DNA of 64,000 nt from Trichosphaerium sp. ATCC 40318. Lineage: Eukaryota > Discosea > Flabellinia > Trichosidae. The stretch covers positions 203,303 through 267,302 of the forward strand of contig JALMLS010000562.1 in assembly GCA_038496445.1 (NCBI GenBank), written 5' to 3'. The position numbers and the translations under genes were made by a program. Under the pieces are notes generated by a model. That model saw nothing but the letters and a program-made list of their open reading frames with translations, made no database searches and was not told the DNA's origin. This document shows positions 11,458-24,425 of this stretch, one piece after another. The number at the start of each line of letters is the position of its first letter. The first letter of the stretch is position 1.

Positions 11458-12819
11458 TTAATCCGCTGACACTACAGCCATTTTTATACCCTCTTTGCTC
11501 ACGCTGTAATAATACGTGAGAGGACGGCTTAGTTAGTAACACTTGCCTGTACGTTGTGTAGAAGCGTCCATTGTACGCCATTGTGGTCGGATAGGAATAA
11601 CTACCGATCAAGTCTGGCTCCAGATAAGCGTAGTAGTTCCATGATTTCCCGTTGTCTTTTGATAAAGATAGCTCCAGTGGAGCGCGCTCTATAGTGGATG
11701 GATTGTAAGCGAGCACGAGCTCCTTATTGTACGACATTAAGAAAATCTTAAGATAGAGTAAGTGGTAGTTTTGGGTTTAAAGCAAACCTTCGAATCCGGA
11801 TTCAAAAGTAATAGCTCTGATGCTGGCGTCCACTTGTTACCATTGTCACTTGACGTACTATGCCAGATATGTCCCACTTTAGTACGAAACATTTGGTGTA
11901 TAACGCCATCTGACGTTTGTGCTAGAGTGTTTTCTATCAACCACCCTGCCTGATCTTTTCTTAGTCTCAACAATAAAAAACTTTTAGAAGGTACCTTGTC
12001 CGAGTGAATACAATCACGAAGTGACCATGTTTTTCCGTTGTCATCTGATACAAGTACGTCAGAACACGGTAGTCCGGTGTCTGATACTTGGTGCTTCTCT
12101 TGCCAAAATGGTAATAACCAGCGCCCTTGACTAATGTCAGAGGTGCCTCATGTTTATAATTTTACCTGTGTTGGTTATTACGAGTTTGTTCGCTGTTACT
12201 TTGGAGATATTGCCATGTTGATAGTATGTCAGAAGTGTAGTACGCTCATCCCAAGTGAGTCCAAAATCTTTTGAAGTTATGTATTTTATGTCGCCACCTG
12301 GCCATGATCTTCCAGGCTCTCTACGGTTAAACGGCCCTGATTCTGCAAAAAACAACCACAACACTTTCATTTTAGCGTCAAAATGCAGTACAGGTCCCCA
12401 TAGAGCCTTTTGCAGTTGTTAGGAATAAAAACCTCTGATATGAGATACCTGAGGGCCATTTACGATAATTTTGGCATCACTCCACGTGTTTCCACCTAAA
12501 ATAAGCGTTTTAAATCTTTTTTATAATTTTCAGTTATGTACCATCTTCTGATTTAGTAAAGTGAATTGCCTGGTCGTCAGCACCTAAAACAGTATGTAAA
12601 GCGTATCAACAATCTACTTTACAAACCTTCCTGGTCTTTACTAGCTTGGAAAGCCACCCAGAAAGTTCCATTTGGAGATGGCTCGATTGTGCTCATGTGA
12701 CTGTAGCCAATTTCAGCCGTTTCGTTAAATATAAAATGATATTGCACTGGCACTGATAATGCGTTGCTGTGATAACATATATAAACAATTATTAAAAGAA
12801 GGTAAGCTGCCCTTGTCAT
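11458..12819 (-). CDS. Secreted sialidase-like BNR (Asp-box) protein
   Basis: This is a predicted extracellular glycosidase-fold protein. It starts with a signal peptide (MTRAAYLLLIIVYICYHSNA). At least five Asp-box/BNR motifs of the type S-x-D-x-G-x-x-W are spaced along it: SEDGGNTW, SKDFGLTW, SDDNGKTW, SSDNGNKW and SKDNGKSW. This pattern defines the six-bladed propeller of exo-alpha-sialidases and related proteins. FAESGPFNRREPGRSW and ALWGPVLHF fit the BNR_2/sialidase subfamily. The last intron uses a GC donor (11546, CAG then GCAAGT), and the final exon is short (SKEGIKMAVVSAD). Whether it cleaves sialic acid or another sugar cannot be told from sequence alone. It lies next to a large surface-type protein gene on the same strand. 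Confidence 0.85.
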
Positions 12820-13419
12820 TCTGTAATGTCAAAGTTCAAATTGGGAACGACTTTAAGTTGACTTTTGAGCACGAGTCTCAGAAATCAATCAAAAACACTT
12901 TTTTACAAAAGACATGCTTTGTACAACTGCCCCACGTTATACGCTCTAGGTCAACTACATTATGTTCGCATTTTATTTAGAAACGCATGCATCTAGGGCC
13001 AGTAGAGTACTAACAAATATAGCTGAATGTCTTTGGATTGGCCTATGTCCTTGTGTTTGTACGAATGGCTTCGAGCCCGGATGCGCCGGCAGAAGAGGAG
13101 AGACCGCTCCAGCTCCCACTTTTTGAAGAGTTGCAAAGACGCTTTTAAACTAGTTTTTCTCGCTTGAAAAAAAAAGTGGTTTTGTTAAATATGCTTGTAG
13201 ACCGCGGCAGTGAACTTTAATATCAGTTTGCGTTGATTTTGTTTTTTGTATAGAAAAACTATCAATCAAAATATTAGTGATTGAAAACTCGCATCTTTTT
13301 GTTCAACACCGTTTGTTGCTTACTCACTGTTTTTTATTAATTAATGCTTTGTGGTTAGTTGCAAGCGTAAAACGTCGAGAATGTAACAAGTAGCATTCAA
13401 GTTTGTTGTTGATAATTTA
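12820..13419. other. Intergenic gap between two minus-strand genes
   Basis: The gap separates the sialidase start and the end of the Pro-Thr-rich protein. It is AT-rich with several A and T runs. The only thing of note is a plus-strand short frame from ATG 13065 (MASSPDAPAEEERPLQLPLF, 27 codons to a TAA at 13146). The same frame stays open after that stop to 13220. Removing a 24-nt GT-AG segment would join the two parts, but support is weak and I do not call a gene. Confidence 0.4.
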
Positions 13420-16400
13420 TTAATTTCTATGAGAACCGACTGCAAATCTGTAATTAACTGGTGTTTCAGCGTAATCAGAACTTGATAAGATACTGCTATC
13501 ATCTGAATCGTCGGTGCTTGTGTGCTGTTGTTCAATCATGTCATCAACAGTTAGCGACAATTCTTTCGGTCTACTAGTGAGTGTGCCTCCTGCTGTTAGG
13601 CTGCCGTCTAGTGATGTTGGTTTCTATGTCTTGTAAGTACCAGTAAATAACTTAGTATGTACATACACTAGGAATATCAGGGCTAAGCGGTGTAGGTCCA
13701 GTTTGAGTTTCAGATATTGATGACTGAGTGTAATCATCACTAGGTTTTTTAAATCAAACGCAAAGTATCATTTACTATGTACCTTGGGGTTTCTGAGGAG
13801 TCTTCATCATCGCTTTCACTAAAACTAGAGCTGGAGTAACTCGTTTCCTGTAGAGGACTATTTTGAGATGTCTCTGTGCCGTCATATTCGCTTGAAGATA
13901 CATCGTCGCTCTATTAGGAATGTTACACTGCTTTAAAGGTAGGTTTGGCACACGTACGTCTGATGAGAAAGATGAGCTTGCAAATGATTCTGAATAGGCA
14001 CCAGTTTCTTTTTCTTGCCCACTTGCTTTGTGTTGTTGAGCACGGTAAGGTTCTGGTTGCATTTCCCAATTCCTCTTTTTTTCTGCTTTTTCATGTTTTC
14101 TCCCATCGCAATATAGAGCAATAGCAATGATTATTAAGAGTATAGCAACACCACCACAAGCTATAGCGATTATGACACCAATACTATTCAATAGTTATTG
14201 ATAATGTACTACGCAGGATGCGCTTACCTTAGGCCACCATCAGGAGGAGCACTTGTTGGTAGTACAAACGGACCTCCTTCTTTGACTCCCGCTGTGGTGA
14301 AATTAAAACAAACTTTTGGGTGGACTTGAAGTACTTGCCTACAGGAACAAGAGTCGGTTCTTGTGTTACTATTCCTCCAATTTCAGTCTCGATAGACCGT
14401 TTTATTTGGTCTCGTAATGCCGTATCAGCGAAATAAGTTGCCACAGCGGCTGTAAATCTCGGTAAGTTTAAATAGTAGCGTAAAACTATGACTGTACTTG
14501 GGTTATCAGTGATCTCTACTGATAGGGTTATTGTTTGTTGTCTCTTCCTTTGAACGTCTTGAGTCACATTAACAGAGTTGGCATCAATACTTAGTGCTGA
14601 TACAAATATTTGTGCTATGGCACCAAGGTTTTCGCTTGATAACACCGGGCTCCTAACCTCTAAATAATCTATGAACACAAATACATAATATCGTAAGAAC
14701 ATACGTATTTCGATGACTGAGCTGTCAGGACATGCACTATCAGTATTCGTCGCTCTAACAGCACTTTCAAACAAGTTCCAACGAAGATTTTCACCAGCTT
14801 TAAATTTAACCTATCACGTGATTAAACTCGTTGGGTTTAGTTTTTTCTTTGTACCTTAAAGGCACAGATTGGATACGACAGCGACTCGCTTTGGTTAAAT
14901 TGAGTTATCACTGCGTCTTTATATATAGCGGGTTCAACTGTATTAGTAGTACCTTCATCAAGTTAGTTGTTTTAATCCTTCAATCAATAACGTACCTTGT
15001 TGAACAACAGTATCGGGGCCTTGCTTGCGGTATCCAAAACAAGCTTCAAACTCTACAACAAAGTTGTAAACACCAAAAAAGAAACCTTATGTAAATGCGG
15101 TATACGAAACGCACCATCAGATGGCAGTGTTTTGACACAATACAAAAGTGTAGTGAATGTAGTAACACTACTTGTAGGTCCTAATTTTGAGATTAGACAG
15201 ATGTTGTATGATGATAACCTCACCCATTACTGGTGGGGTTGCTGTTGGTCCAATTGGAGGAAATGTAGGCTCGGAAGTTGGTGCAACCGTAGTTGGTGCG
15301 CTCGTTACATTTACAGGTAGTGTGGGAGCATCGGTCATATTCGTAGCCATAGTAGGTGGTTCGGTTGTGTTTGCAGGCATAGTCGGAGCATCAGTTGCAT
15401 TCGCAGGTAAAGTGGGTGCATCAGTTGCGTTTGCAGGCATAGTCGGAGCAACAGTCACGTTCGATTGTGTTGTGGGCGGATCAGTAGTGTTTGTAGGTAT
15501 TGGAGGGGCTGTGGTGTTGACAGGTATTGGTGCGTTCGTAGGAGGTTCAGTCCCATTGACGGGTATTGGCGCGTTTGTAGGAGGTTCAGTTACGTTGACA
15601 GGTATAGGTGCGTTCGTAGGAGGTTCAGTTACGTTGACAGGTATTGGTGCGTTCGTAGGAGGTTCAGTTACGTTGACAGGTGTAGGTGCGTTCGTAGGAG
15701 GTTCAGTTCCATTGACGGGTATTGGCGCGTTTGTAGGAGGTTCAGTTGGTGCGTTTGTAGGAGGTTCAGTTACGTTAATTGGAATAGTTGGTGCCTCAGT
15801 TGTTGGAGCATCCGTTGGCATTGCCGTAGGCATTTCTGTTGGTGCTTCAGTCGTTGGAGCATCTGTTGTCGGTTGATTTGTTGGGGCAACTGTTGGTGCT
15901 TCGGTTGTAGGCATTTCCGTTGGTGCTTCAGTTGTGGGTACTTCTGTTGGCACTCCAGTTGGTGCTTCCGTTGTCGGTTGATTTGTTGGCGCAACTGTTG
16001 GTGCTTCAGTTGTGGGTACTTCTGTTGGCGCTTCAGTTGTTGGTTGATTTGTTGGCGCAACTGTTGGTGCTTCAGTTGTGGGTACTTCTGTTGGTGCTTC
16101 CGTTGTTGGTTGATTTGTTGGCGCAACTGTTGGTGCTTCGGTTGTAGGCATTTCCGTTGGTGCTTCAGTTGTGGGTACTTCTGTTGGAGCTTCAGTTAGA
16201 GCTTCAGTTGGTGCTACTGTTGGTGCTTCTGTTGGCTCACTTGTAGGAGTAACAGTGGGTGGATCTGTCATTGTTGGTGGTTGGGTCATTCCTTCTACAG
16301 AACGCACGTGTTTTGGCGCTGGTACGAGGTATCTCTTATCGCGTATAAGCGCCGTTTCGAAATCGGCAAAAATAAGTAAAATATGCCATTGATCGCTTAT

Positions 16401-16843
16401 AGTTGGACCTTCGCAGATAAACTGTAATTCACCTCGTGTTTGTGGTGTAGTTGATTGCCTAGAAAAATTAAATCGAAAAATCAGAAAAACTACTTACCAA
16501 GCTTTACCAGAAGCATTTACATCCAGTTTCATCCAACGGTAATTCTCAAGAAACGTCTTAGGCCACGTGGATGGAGGAACAATCGAAATTAGAGATAAAG
16601 GCGTGTCGTCATTATCTACGGTTGAAAACGAAGCGTGACAGTCCTATGTATATTAAAAATCACGTTATTAGATACAGGTGTTCCAAGTCATACATAAATA
16701 AGGTCACGAGGAAGTCCACAAGTGGTTGTTATGTTTGGGCCATAATACGCATCGATTGTGTAGCTAAAAGACACCTGGCAATTTACGAGTGATAATATTG
16801 TTATGAGCGTCAAAACGCATACCCGAAGAGCGTTGGGCAGCAT
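13420..16843 (-). CDS. Pro-Thr-rich type I membrane glycoprotein
   Basis: The start at 16843 gives a signal peptide (MLPNALRVCVLTLITILSLV). A Cys-containing ectodomain of about 150 residues follows, then a stalk of about 330 residues made of APT/EPT/NPT repeats (15240-16290). Next comes a second folded region (ALRDQIKRSIETEIGGIV), one transmembrane helix (IGVIIAIACGGVAILLIIIA) and a cytoplasmic tail rich in Ser, Asp and Glu. N-glycosylation sites (NVT, NTT, NAT) are frequent in the stalk and O-glycosylation is likely. More than ten introns were resolved, one with a GC donor (14338, GCAAGT). The layout is that of an adhesin, mucin-like or receptor-like surface protein. I do not recognise the folded domains. 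Confidence 0.8.
15240..16290 (-). repeat. Tandem repeat coding the Pro-Thr-rich stalk
   Basis: This is a degenerate minisatellite inside one long exon of the membrane protein. On the minus strand it encodes units such as EAPTEVPTTEAPTVAPTNQP, repeated four or more times in the N-terminal part. Units built on PTNAPIPVN-xTEPPTNAP follow, and then PTMPANATDAPTLPANAT. The period shifts along the array, which suggests several rounds of local duplication. Long open frames on the opposite strand here (Gly/Val/Ser-rich) are shadows of the repeat and not genes. Confidence 0.9.
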
Positions 16844-17193
16844 TTATATCACTTTTCTTAAGAGGTATCACGTGATGCAATGTAGATAAAAAAAAATAAA
16901 CAGAAAAATCACAACACGCGTTCAATGATTAACAGCATGCCACCCTACCATTTTGGAACTAGGCTACTTAGGGTATCCCTCGCAGTAAACGCCTAGCAAG
17001 TGGTGGCGGTAAAGCGAACTACCTGTTTGTTCATACAAGCATAGTCAATCTGCAATTTCTTAAACACTACAACATTAAAGCGCTTCATTGCGACATGATG
17101 GTAATACGCCTTGCCGTTCGTATAACTTAATTCACATGCTTAAGTACAGTAGTTGCCTTGTGCTTGCTACAAAGTAAATACAGAGAAGTCGTA
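16844..17193. other. Divergent intergenic region
   Basis: This lies between the start of the Pro-Thr-rich membrane protein (minus) and PEX3 (plus), so it should hold both promoters. A palindromic TCACGTGA element is at about 16869-16876. A possible alternative in-frame start for PEX3 lies at 17158. No other gene or RNA was seen. Confidence 0.5.
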
Positions 17194-18653
17194 ATGCTTA
17201 CACGCGCAAAGGAGGGCCTGTACGGTGTATGGGAAATGGCAAAAAACCATCCCAGACTATTTGCACTTGGTGCTACAGTGGCGGGCGTGACAAGTTGGTA
17301 CGGTTACAAACAATGGGCTACAGTTGAAGCTCCAAAAGTATGTGATCAGAAATTACATAATAGTTGTTTTACATCCTGTAGATCGATGATTCCGAAGGCT
17401 TGGCACAATCTGCCTTTGAACTGGAACAAAAACGAGCAGAAGAAGCACGAAGAGATGCACTTGAGAAATTTTTTACTGCTACGCAAGAAACAGCGTCTAA
17501 ATTCATCGTGGATCTACTACCAACCGTAACAACAAAAGTAAAGGCAACATGTAACGTCGATGAGACTTTGAGAGCTTTGCGTACTCCAGACCTAACAACG
17601 CAGCAAAAAATAAGCTTGTGGCAAAATCTAAAGGAGCAAGGTACTGTCTGACACTCAAACAGAAAAAAACGACGTTTCAATTAATGCTAAAATAGCTTTC
17701 GCTCAAACAATTGTTGGTGTATACTCTATGGCACTCATGATAGTATTTCTTAGACTACAAACAAATTTATTATCAAAATACCGTTCCGAAGAGCACAAAG
17801 TGCTTGTCAGAAAGGAGTACATGAAGAGGAGCAGTTACCTTATAGATTTTGGTATTAACATTTTGAGAAACGATGTAAGTCGTAGCGTAGCATCGCAGCT
17901 CTCTGGGTACAACAAAAAAAAGAATATAAACAACAAAGTTGTAACATTTTATTTGTAGTTGGAAAATTAGCCGAAAAGTGTCAGCTGTTGATTTTAGAGC
18001 ATTTGTTGAAAGATCCAAAGAAGCTCTAGAGGTGCACTAATTAACTGTTTTTAAACTAAACAACATTGACGCTTTTTTTCTCCAAGGACACTCCCACAAG
18101 CTTATTTCCTTCTGTACGTACAATTACAACAAATTAATTGGTTGTAACGCAATCTTAGTATCTTCTACCTCCTGAAAATGCTAATGAAGAACACTTTTTC
18201 GAAGCCGACATGCGTGGTGCTACATATACAGCTGATTTGGTGGCAGCTTTAGAGCGACAGGCTGCAGATGAATTAACCTTGATGATAAACGAAACAAGAG
18301 ATTTTTTAGAAAGGTACTTTAACTCAAAACCAATCACGTGGATGGTTTTTTAACCCTGGGTGTAGACCTGAATTTGAAATTGCTGTTTCTCAATGCGTGG
18401 ATTACCTGCTTGAGCCAATAATAAGAGAAATTGATCAAATTTTGCCGTAAGTCACTTCCTAAACACTCTTTGTTCAGTTTTAAATTCTTTTAGTACTGAC
18501 ACGCCAATGACTCTTCCCAAATTATTGCCAAAGCTTGATAGGATATATACGCAAGTAGTAGACACCAAGAACGAAAATGAGCACATTAAAAAACTTCTCA
18601 GTCTGGATGTCCTTGATAAATTTTCACATACAGTTTTCTTCGATAATGAATAG
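17194..18653 (+). CDS. PEX3: Peroxin-3 (PEX3), peroxisomal membrane biogenesis
   Basis: PEX3 is the peroxisomal docking receptor for PEX19 and is needed to insert peroxisomal membrane proteins. The N-terminus has one hydrophobic anchor (PRLFALGATVAGVTSWYGY) followed by a charged helix (ELEQKRAEEARRDALEKFF). Family hallmarks are KISLWQNLKEQ and then FAQTIVGVYSMALMIVFLRL, which matches the conserved TIVGVYSxxLLxVxLRxQ. The C-terminus (LPKLLPKLDRIYTQVVD, then LLSLDVLDKF) also fits. To stay in frame after KEQ, a GT-AG segment of only 22 nt (17640-17661) must be removed, or the sequence has an indel there. An upstream in-frame ATG at 17158 would add 12 residues; I prefer 17194 because it places the anchor nearer the end. 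Confidence 0.9.
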
Positions 18654-18857
18654 TCAAAAAAGTACAATAACTGACTTTTTTTAAAATGTACAAATAGATC
18701 ACAAAGCCAAGCTGTGAAATAAATAAAGTGACTACCAGTCCATTAAAAAACCTCCTTGTACAAGGTGAATAATAAGCGCAGAAAAAATTATTCAATTCAC
18801 AAAAAAAAACCACTGAGTTTGCTTTTGGATATGTTTGATTTATTTTGGTTGAACAAT

Positions 18858-20319
18858 TTAAGTTGTGTCCATGGCTTCAGCGCCTTCCTCTTCGAATTCT
18901 TCACCTAGTAAAATGTCAAATTGACGTTGTGTCATAAAGATTAGTTTTGATTAAAAACATTTACAAAGCACTGGTTACACAAAATCTTACCTGTTGGTTG
19001 TGCCAATAGAGCAGAAATATCTGCGTCACTATCAGTACTGTAGTCTGATGATACCCAAGGTAATTGAAATGAGTTCAATCGAACAATGTTTTTCTCAAAA
19101 ACAAGAATAGTGAATTTGAATTGAGCAACAATGGTGCCTATTAAATGTGTCAGAGCGAGTGTTATACGCAAAAGATTCTCATTTTACCTCCGCGCTCTTG
19201 AAGAACTGGGAACGGTTGTACGCAATCGTGCTTGATGAGTTCGCTAAGGCCAAGTCTGGCTTTACGCTCGTCAGGCATGTTACGAGGATTAAATGGGTAG
19301 TGTTTGTAGTGGCGGTTGATGTTGTTCTTTAAGTGCTTAGCGGCTTGCATGCGCGGGTTGAATGTGTTCTCTGCGTTGTTCATGTAGATGCTAGTCTTCT
19401 CTCCGCTCTCTTTTGTTTTACCCTCACCAGTTGAAACAACGACGTCAAGGGCGTATACTTCATTTGGCATCAATTGATGTTCTTCAACTTGATTGTCAAT
19501 ATCGGCCTTTCCAATAATTACATTACGTCCATCGATTGCATATCGGTGGAGAGAATGGCTCAAAACACCTTCAACAGCGTTGCACTTGAAAATGTCAATA
19601 CATTGATTCATTACGCGAGTAATTTCGTTATTGGTTTGTCCTGGACTAGGAATGAAGTGAGAAGGTGTTTGTGCGTTATATAATGTACAAGGGAATAATG
19701 TAAAAGTGAATTCCTTACCGAAGCATTCTAATTGCGCATTCTGAGGCGAAATAAGCGGCGCAAATAGCGGCAGCCTTATCTCCTCCAATTGCTTCTTGCT
19801 GGCCACCTACAGGAGGTACAATCCAGGTGTGTGCAGTGACAGAAGAGTATCCGTCGAGTTGTGCGGCCATGTCGCTTGAGTAAAAAATTAAGATTATTTC
19901 ACTGCAAATTCTCTTTGGCGTACACTTTTACAACGTCGCCTGCTTTGAGCTTGCGATCGCTTACGTTGGCGTTAACTGGGGAATAGTGACCGACAACATT
20001 GTTTACATTGATGCACGTTGGAAAAGCGATTCCCTTTTTTTACCATTAAATTAACTAATAACAATATGAGAGCGATTCGTACTTTGTCTGTAATCTCTGT
20101 AACGTTGTTGCAACCTTCTTTGATGTAGGCGTCTCCCTTGGCACAAAGAGCGGCTACAGAAGCGCCTGGTACCAATTCTTGTAGGATTGCGTTCATGGCA
20201 GCTAAAAAAGTTACAAAAAGAGACTTTAGTGCTTGCGTACCATTGACAATCTCGCCAGCCTTCATGTACAATTCGACTACGCTTGGGTTCGCAATTGTTT
20301 CCTTGTATTCTTCTTCCAT
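18858..20319 (-). CDS. PA2G4: EBP1/PA2G4-like protein (pseudo-methionine aminopeptidase)
   Basis: This family has a methionine-aminopeptidase fold without activity. It binds ribosomes and RNA and influences growth. The assembled protein of about 385 residues shows family features in order: [40 protein letters not shown], an equivalent of the DLGVHVDGF segment ([20 protein letters not shown]), [20 protein letters not shown]-type helices, [17 protein letters not shown] and [20 protein letters not shown]. The metal-ligand pattern of true aminopeptidases is not retained, which is normal for EBP1. The tail is acidic ([14 protein letters not shown]). It lacks the Lys-rich C-terminus that animal EBP1 uses for RNA and nucleolar binding. 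It is divergent from the Sds3-like gene. Confidence 0.92.
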
Positions 20320-20519
20320 CTTTTTTTGATAGTTTTTTTGTGTTTGTGGTGATGCCGCTTGTTTTAAAAGACAGTACAACAAATTGGAGACTTTAATTAC
20401 GAATTTGCTTGACGCATGGAGTTTTTTGCGTAGAAAATTCAAAATGTACTTAGCTGTTTTTTTGTTTTTAATTGTCACAAAAGCACCGAACACCTGGTTA
20501 GCATACCGTCGTCGCAATT

Positions 20520-21671
20520 ATGTCAACTGGCAATCAGCCTAAAGGTACAAAGGGGATTATTGGGACACTCACACGCTACACTTGCTCTTTTTTAATCTAA
20601 ACGCCGTTGTTCGCTTGTTCCTCATTTTAAAGTAGTAGTTGCGCAACCTATTAGCGCGGATAGAAAACACCGCTTAGAACAGCCTGCTTTACCCACTGCA
20701 AAGAAGCAGAAATTAGAACATACACCAGAGAACAAAGCTCCACCACTAACGGGCACAATGCAGCCGTTAGTTGAGATCAAGGTAGAGGAGGGCGACAAGG
20801 AGCAAAAACGCGCGGAAGCGATCAAAAATATGGAGGTCATAGAGAAAGAGTTTACAAATTTGAAAGAAAAGTATTTTGCGGAGAACATGGCAGATTTGAA
20901 CAAAGAGTTAGAGGAGCTACAAAATGGTGCGTGAGAATGTGCCAAGTGTCATCGGGAATTCCGCCTTATGGAACTTATTTTTCCGTCTTTGTACTTTACA
21001 TGCGCCTTAACTAACTTACTTGCAAGGACAATTCGAAGGATATGTACTGAGCGTAAATGAATTAACTGCAGCGCACAAAGAGCGTTTGGAATTGGCCGAT
21101 AAATGGAAAGAGGTGACATATTATTTTTACTTGTCTAAATCTCACGTGATTTTAGCACAAAATGAATTGTATTGAACAAGTCGCAGTTACAGAAAGAAAA
21201 TCTGCTATGGATGACTTGGAGGTAGATTTCGCGCTGGCTTTGTTGTTGTTAATATACTACGATAGAACCAGAAGAAGGAGATACAGACCGCAATGATAAA
21301 GGATGTACATCGCCGTGTTAAAAAATTAGAAGAAGAAAAAGATACTATGAATATTACAAGTACGTTGTAGCACGAAGATGACACTAACCCATGTAAGATG
21401 ATGGGCCTGGAAGTGACACAAAAAGAACTCTACGAAAGAGAGGCAAAGATACGCGTCCTAAGTCCCATGACAAGAACAAACTTGGTGAGTGTATCCTGAG
21501 TCAATGCGCATACTAACAGATTCATAGTCGAAACCTTTGTGGTCGAGTTAGCCAGTAAAGAGATTCAAGCCGACATGAAGGATATAGCTAGTCGCATGGT
21601 ATGTATACAAAATTTATATTTGACATGTTTTTACTTGTTTATCACAGGCAGCTATAATTAGCAAAAAATAG
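20520..21671 (+). CDS. Sds3/BRMS1-like histone deacetylase complex subunit
   Basis: Sds3 and BRMS1 proteins are coiled-coil subunits of Rpd3/Sin3-type histone deacetylase complexes. After a short Pro/Lys-rich N-terminus, the central coiled coil (NMEVIEKEFTNLKEKYFAEN, then MADLNKELEELQNGQFEGYV and LSVNELTAAHKERLELADKW) follows the family pattern of an ERxFxxLKEKLFxER core, a short spacer ending in an aromatic residue, and a second coil. The following exons give MDDLENQKKEIQTAMIKDV and RRVKKLEEEKDTMN, also expected for Sds3. A basic segment (RTLRKRGKDTRPKSHDKNK) precedes a short C-terminus. Seven introns with standard GT-AG ends keep the frame. Another nuclear coiled-coil protein is possible but less likely. 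Confidence 0.7.
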
Positions 21672-21864
21672 AGGCAGTTTACAAAAGCCGCACTTTGCGT
21701 GTACACTATGTAAAGATTAGACAGATTGTGGACAATAAATTCAATAGAGAAATCGCATTTTTTAGCGTTTTGATTGAGCTGCACGTTTTTTTAAATTGGA
21801 AAAAAACCCAGTGTTGCAATTGCTAGTTACGCACGGAGCTAAAATCCTGTTGTGGGATTCCTTG

Positions 21865-22285
21865 TTACTGAGATTCTTCTTGCTGTTTACGCATGTATTG
21901 CTTACGTGATTCTACTATTGCCTTGTATCTTCCCAGTGCAGTTTCGTAGTCACTAGAGTTTTCACTAGAAAAAAAAAAACAATGAGCTCCAACAATATTA
22001 TGTAACTTTTCAAGCTCGCGAAAATTAACTGGAAATAAGTACTTGGCGTGAGGAGACCCTACTAACTCTTGTAGCTACAAAAATTCAATAATCACATATA
22101 AAGCATCCAAAACGTACCGAATTGAGGCTGTGCTCCTTGGTACCAGCGAGGACAGTCCAATCCACGTAACGTATTGCTAAAAAAGCGCCAACACAAATAA
22201 TAGGGTACATAATGCGTGGAAGCATAATTTGCCAGCGTTTTAATTGTGTAGGAGCACTTAGCTCTGTTATTCTCCTTCTTCCCAT
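21865..22285 (-). CDS. Small single-pass membrane protein, unknown
   Basis: Two exons, with a donor GTACGT after about 58 codons, give a protein of about 125 residues. It has a short basic N-terminus (MGRRRITELSAPTQLKRW), one hydrophobic helix (PRIMYPIICVGAFLAIRYV) and a polar C-terminal part ending in an Arg/Lys/Gln-rich helix (YKAIVESRKQYMRKQQEES). The size, basic start and single helix resemble small organelle inner-membrane proteins, but no family is recognised. It shares a gap of about 105 bp with the divergent Rpt2 gene. Confidence 0.65.
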
Positions 22286-22390
22286 GGCACTTGAGGAATT
22301 TTTTATCACAATTTTTTGTTGGCAAGTTTTTTCGTTTAGCAATACGATTGTTGACTGTAAAACAACAAATCCCGGCGACCAACACTAACA

Positions 22391-24171
<1,781 letters not shown>

Positions 24172-24425
24172 ATTGCCAACCAACCAATTAAACGCTGTTG
24201 GAACAGCCACTTGAGTGTAGATATAATCACGTTTATTTCAATTGTTTTTTGTGTGTAACAAAGATAATATTCCATGACGTTTTCCTTGTGTCTTAACTTG
24301 ATGTGATTTATTTATTCATAACATTTTTGGTTTTATTGGCCAACGGTTGTTACCTGATGAGCGTAAGCTGCGGGTTTTTTTTCTTCTCCTGTCACAATTT
24401 CTAAAATATTTGTTTTAGGTACAGT

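Noticed and set aside
13060-13095. tRNA-like TTCGAGCCC motif
   Set aside because: No acceptor stem, D-arm or anticodon arm can be formed around it.
13065-13220. Small plus-strand gene MASSPDAPAEEE...
   Set aside because: It needs a 24-nt intron or stop read-through and has no homology or upstream evidence.
13926-13943. An 18-nt intron in the tail of the Pro-Thr-rich protein
   Set aside because: A longer intron with a better donor (GTACGT at about 13962) uses the same acceptor and keeps the frame.
15187-16199. Long plus-strand open frames rich in Gly, Val, Ser, Cys and Trp
   Set aside because: They are the antisense of the Pro-Thr-rich repeat exon, whose codons lack stops in other frames. 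They have no start context or splice support.
15240-16290. Regular repeats that might suggest a CRISPR array
   Set aside because: The repeats are contiguous coding units of varying period without unique spacers, in a eukaryotic gene.
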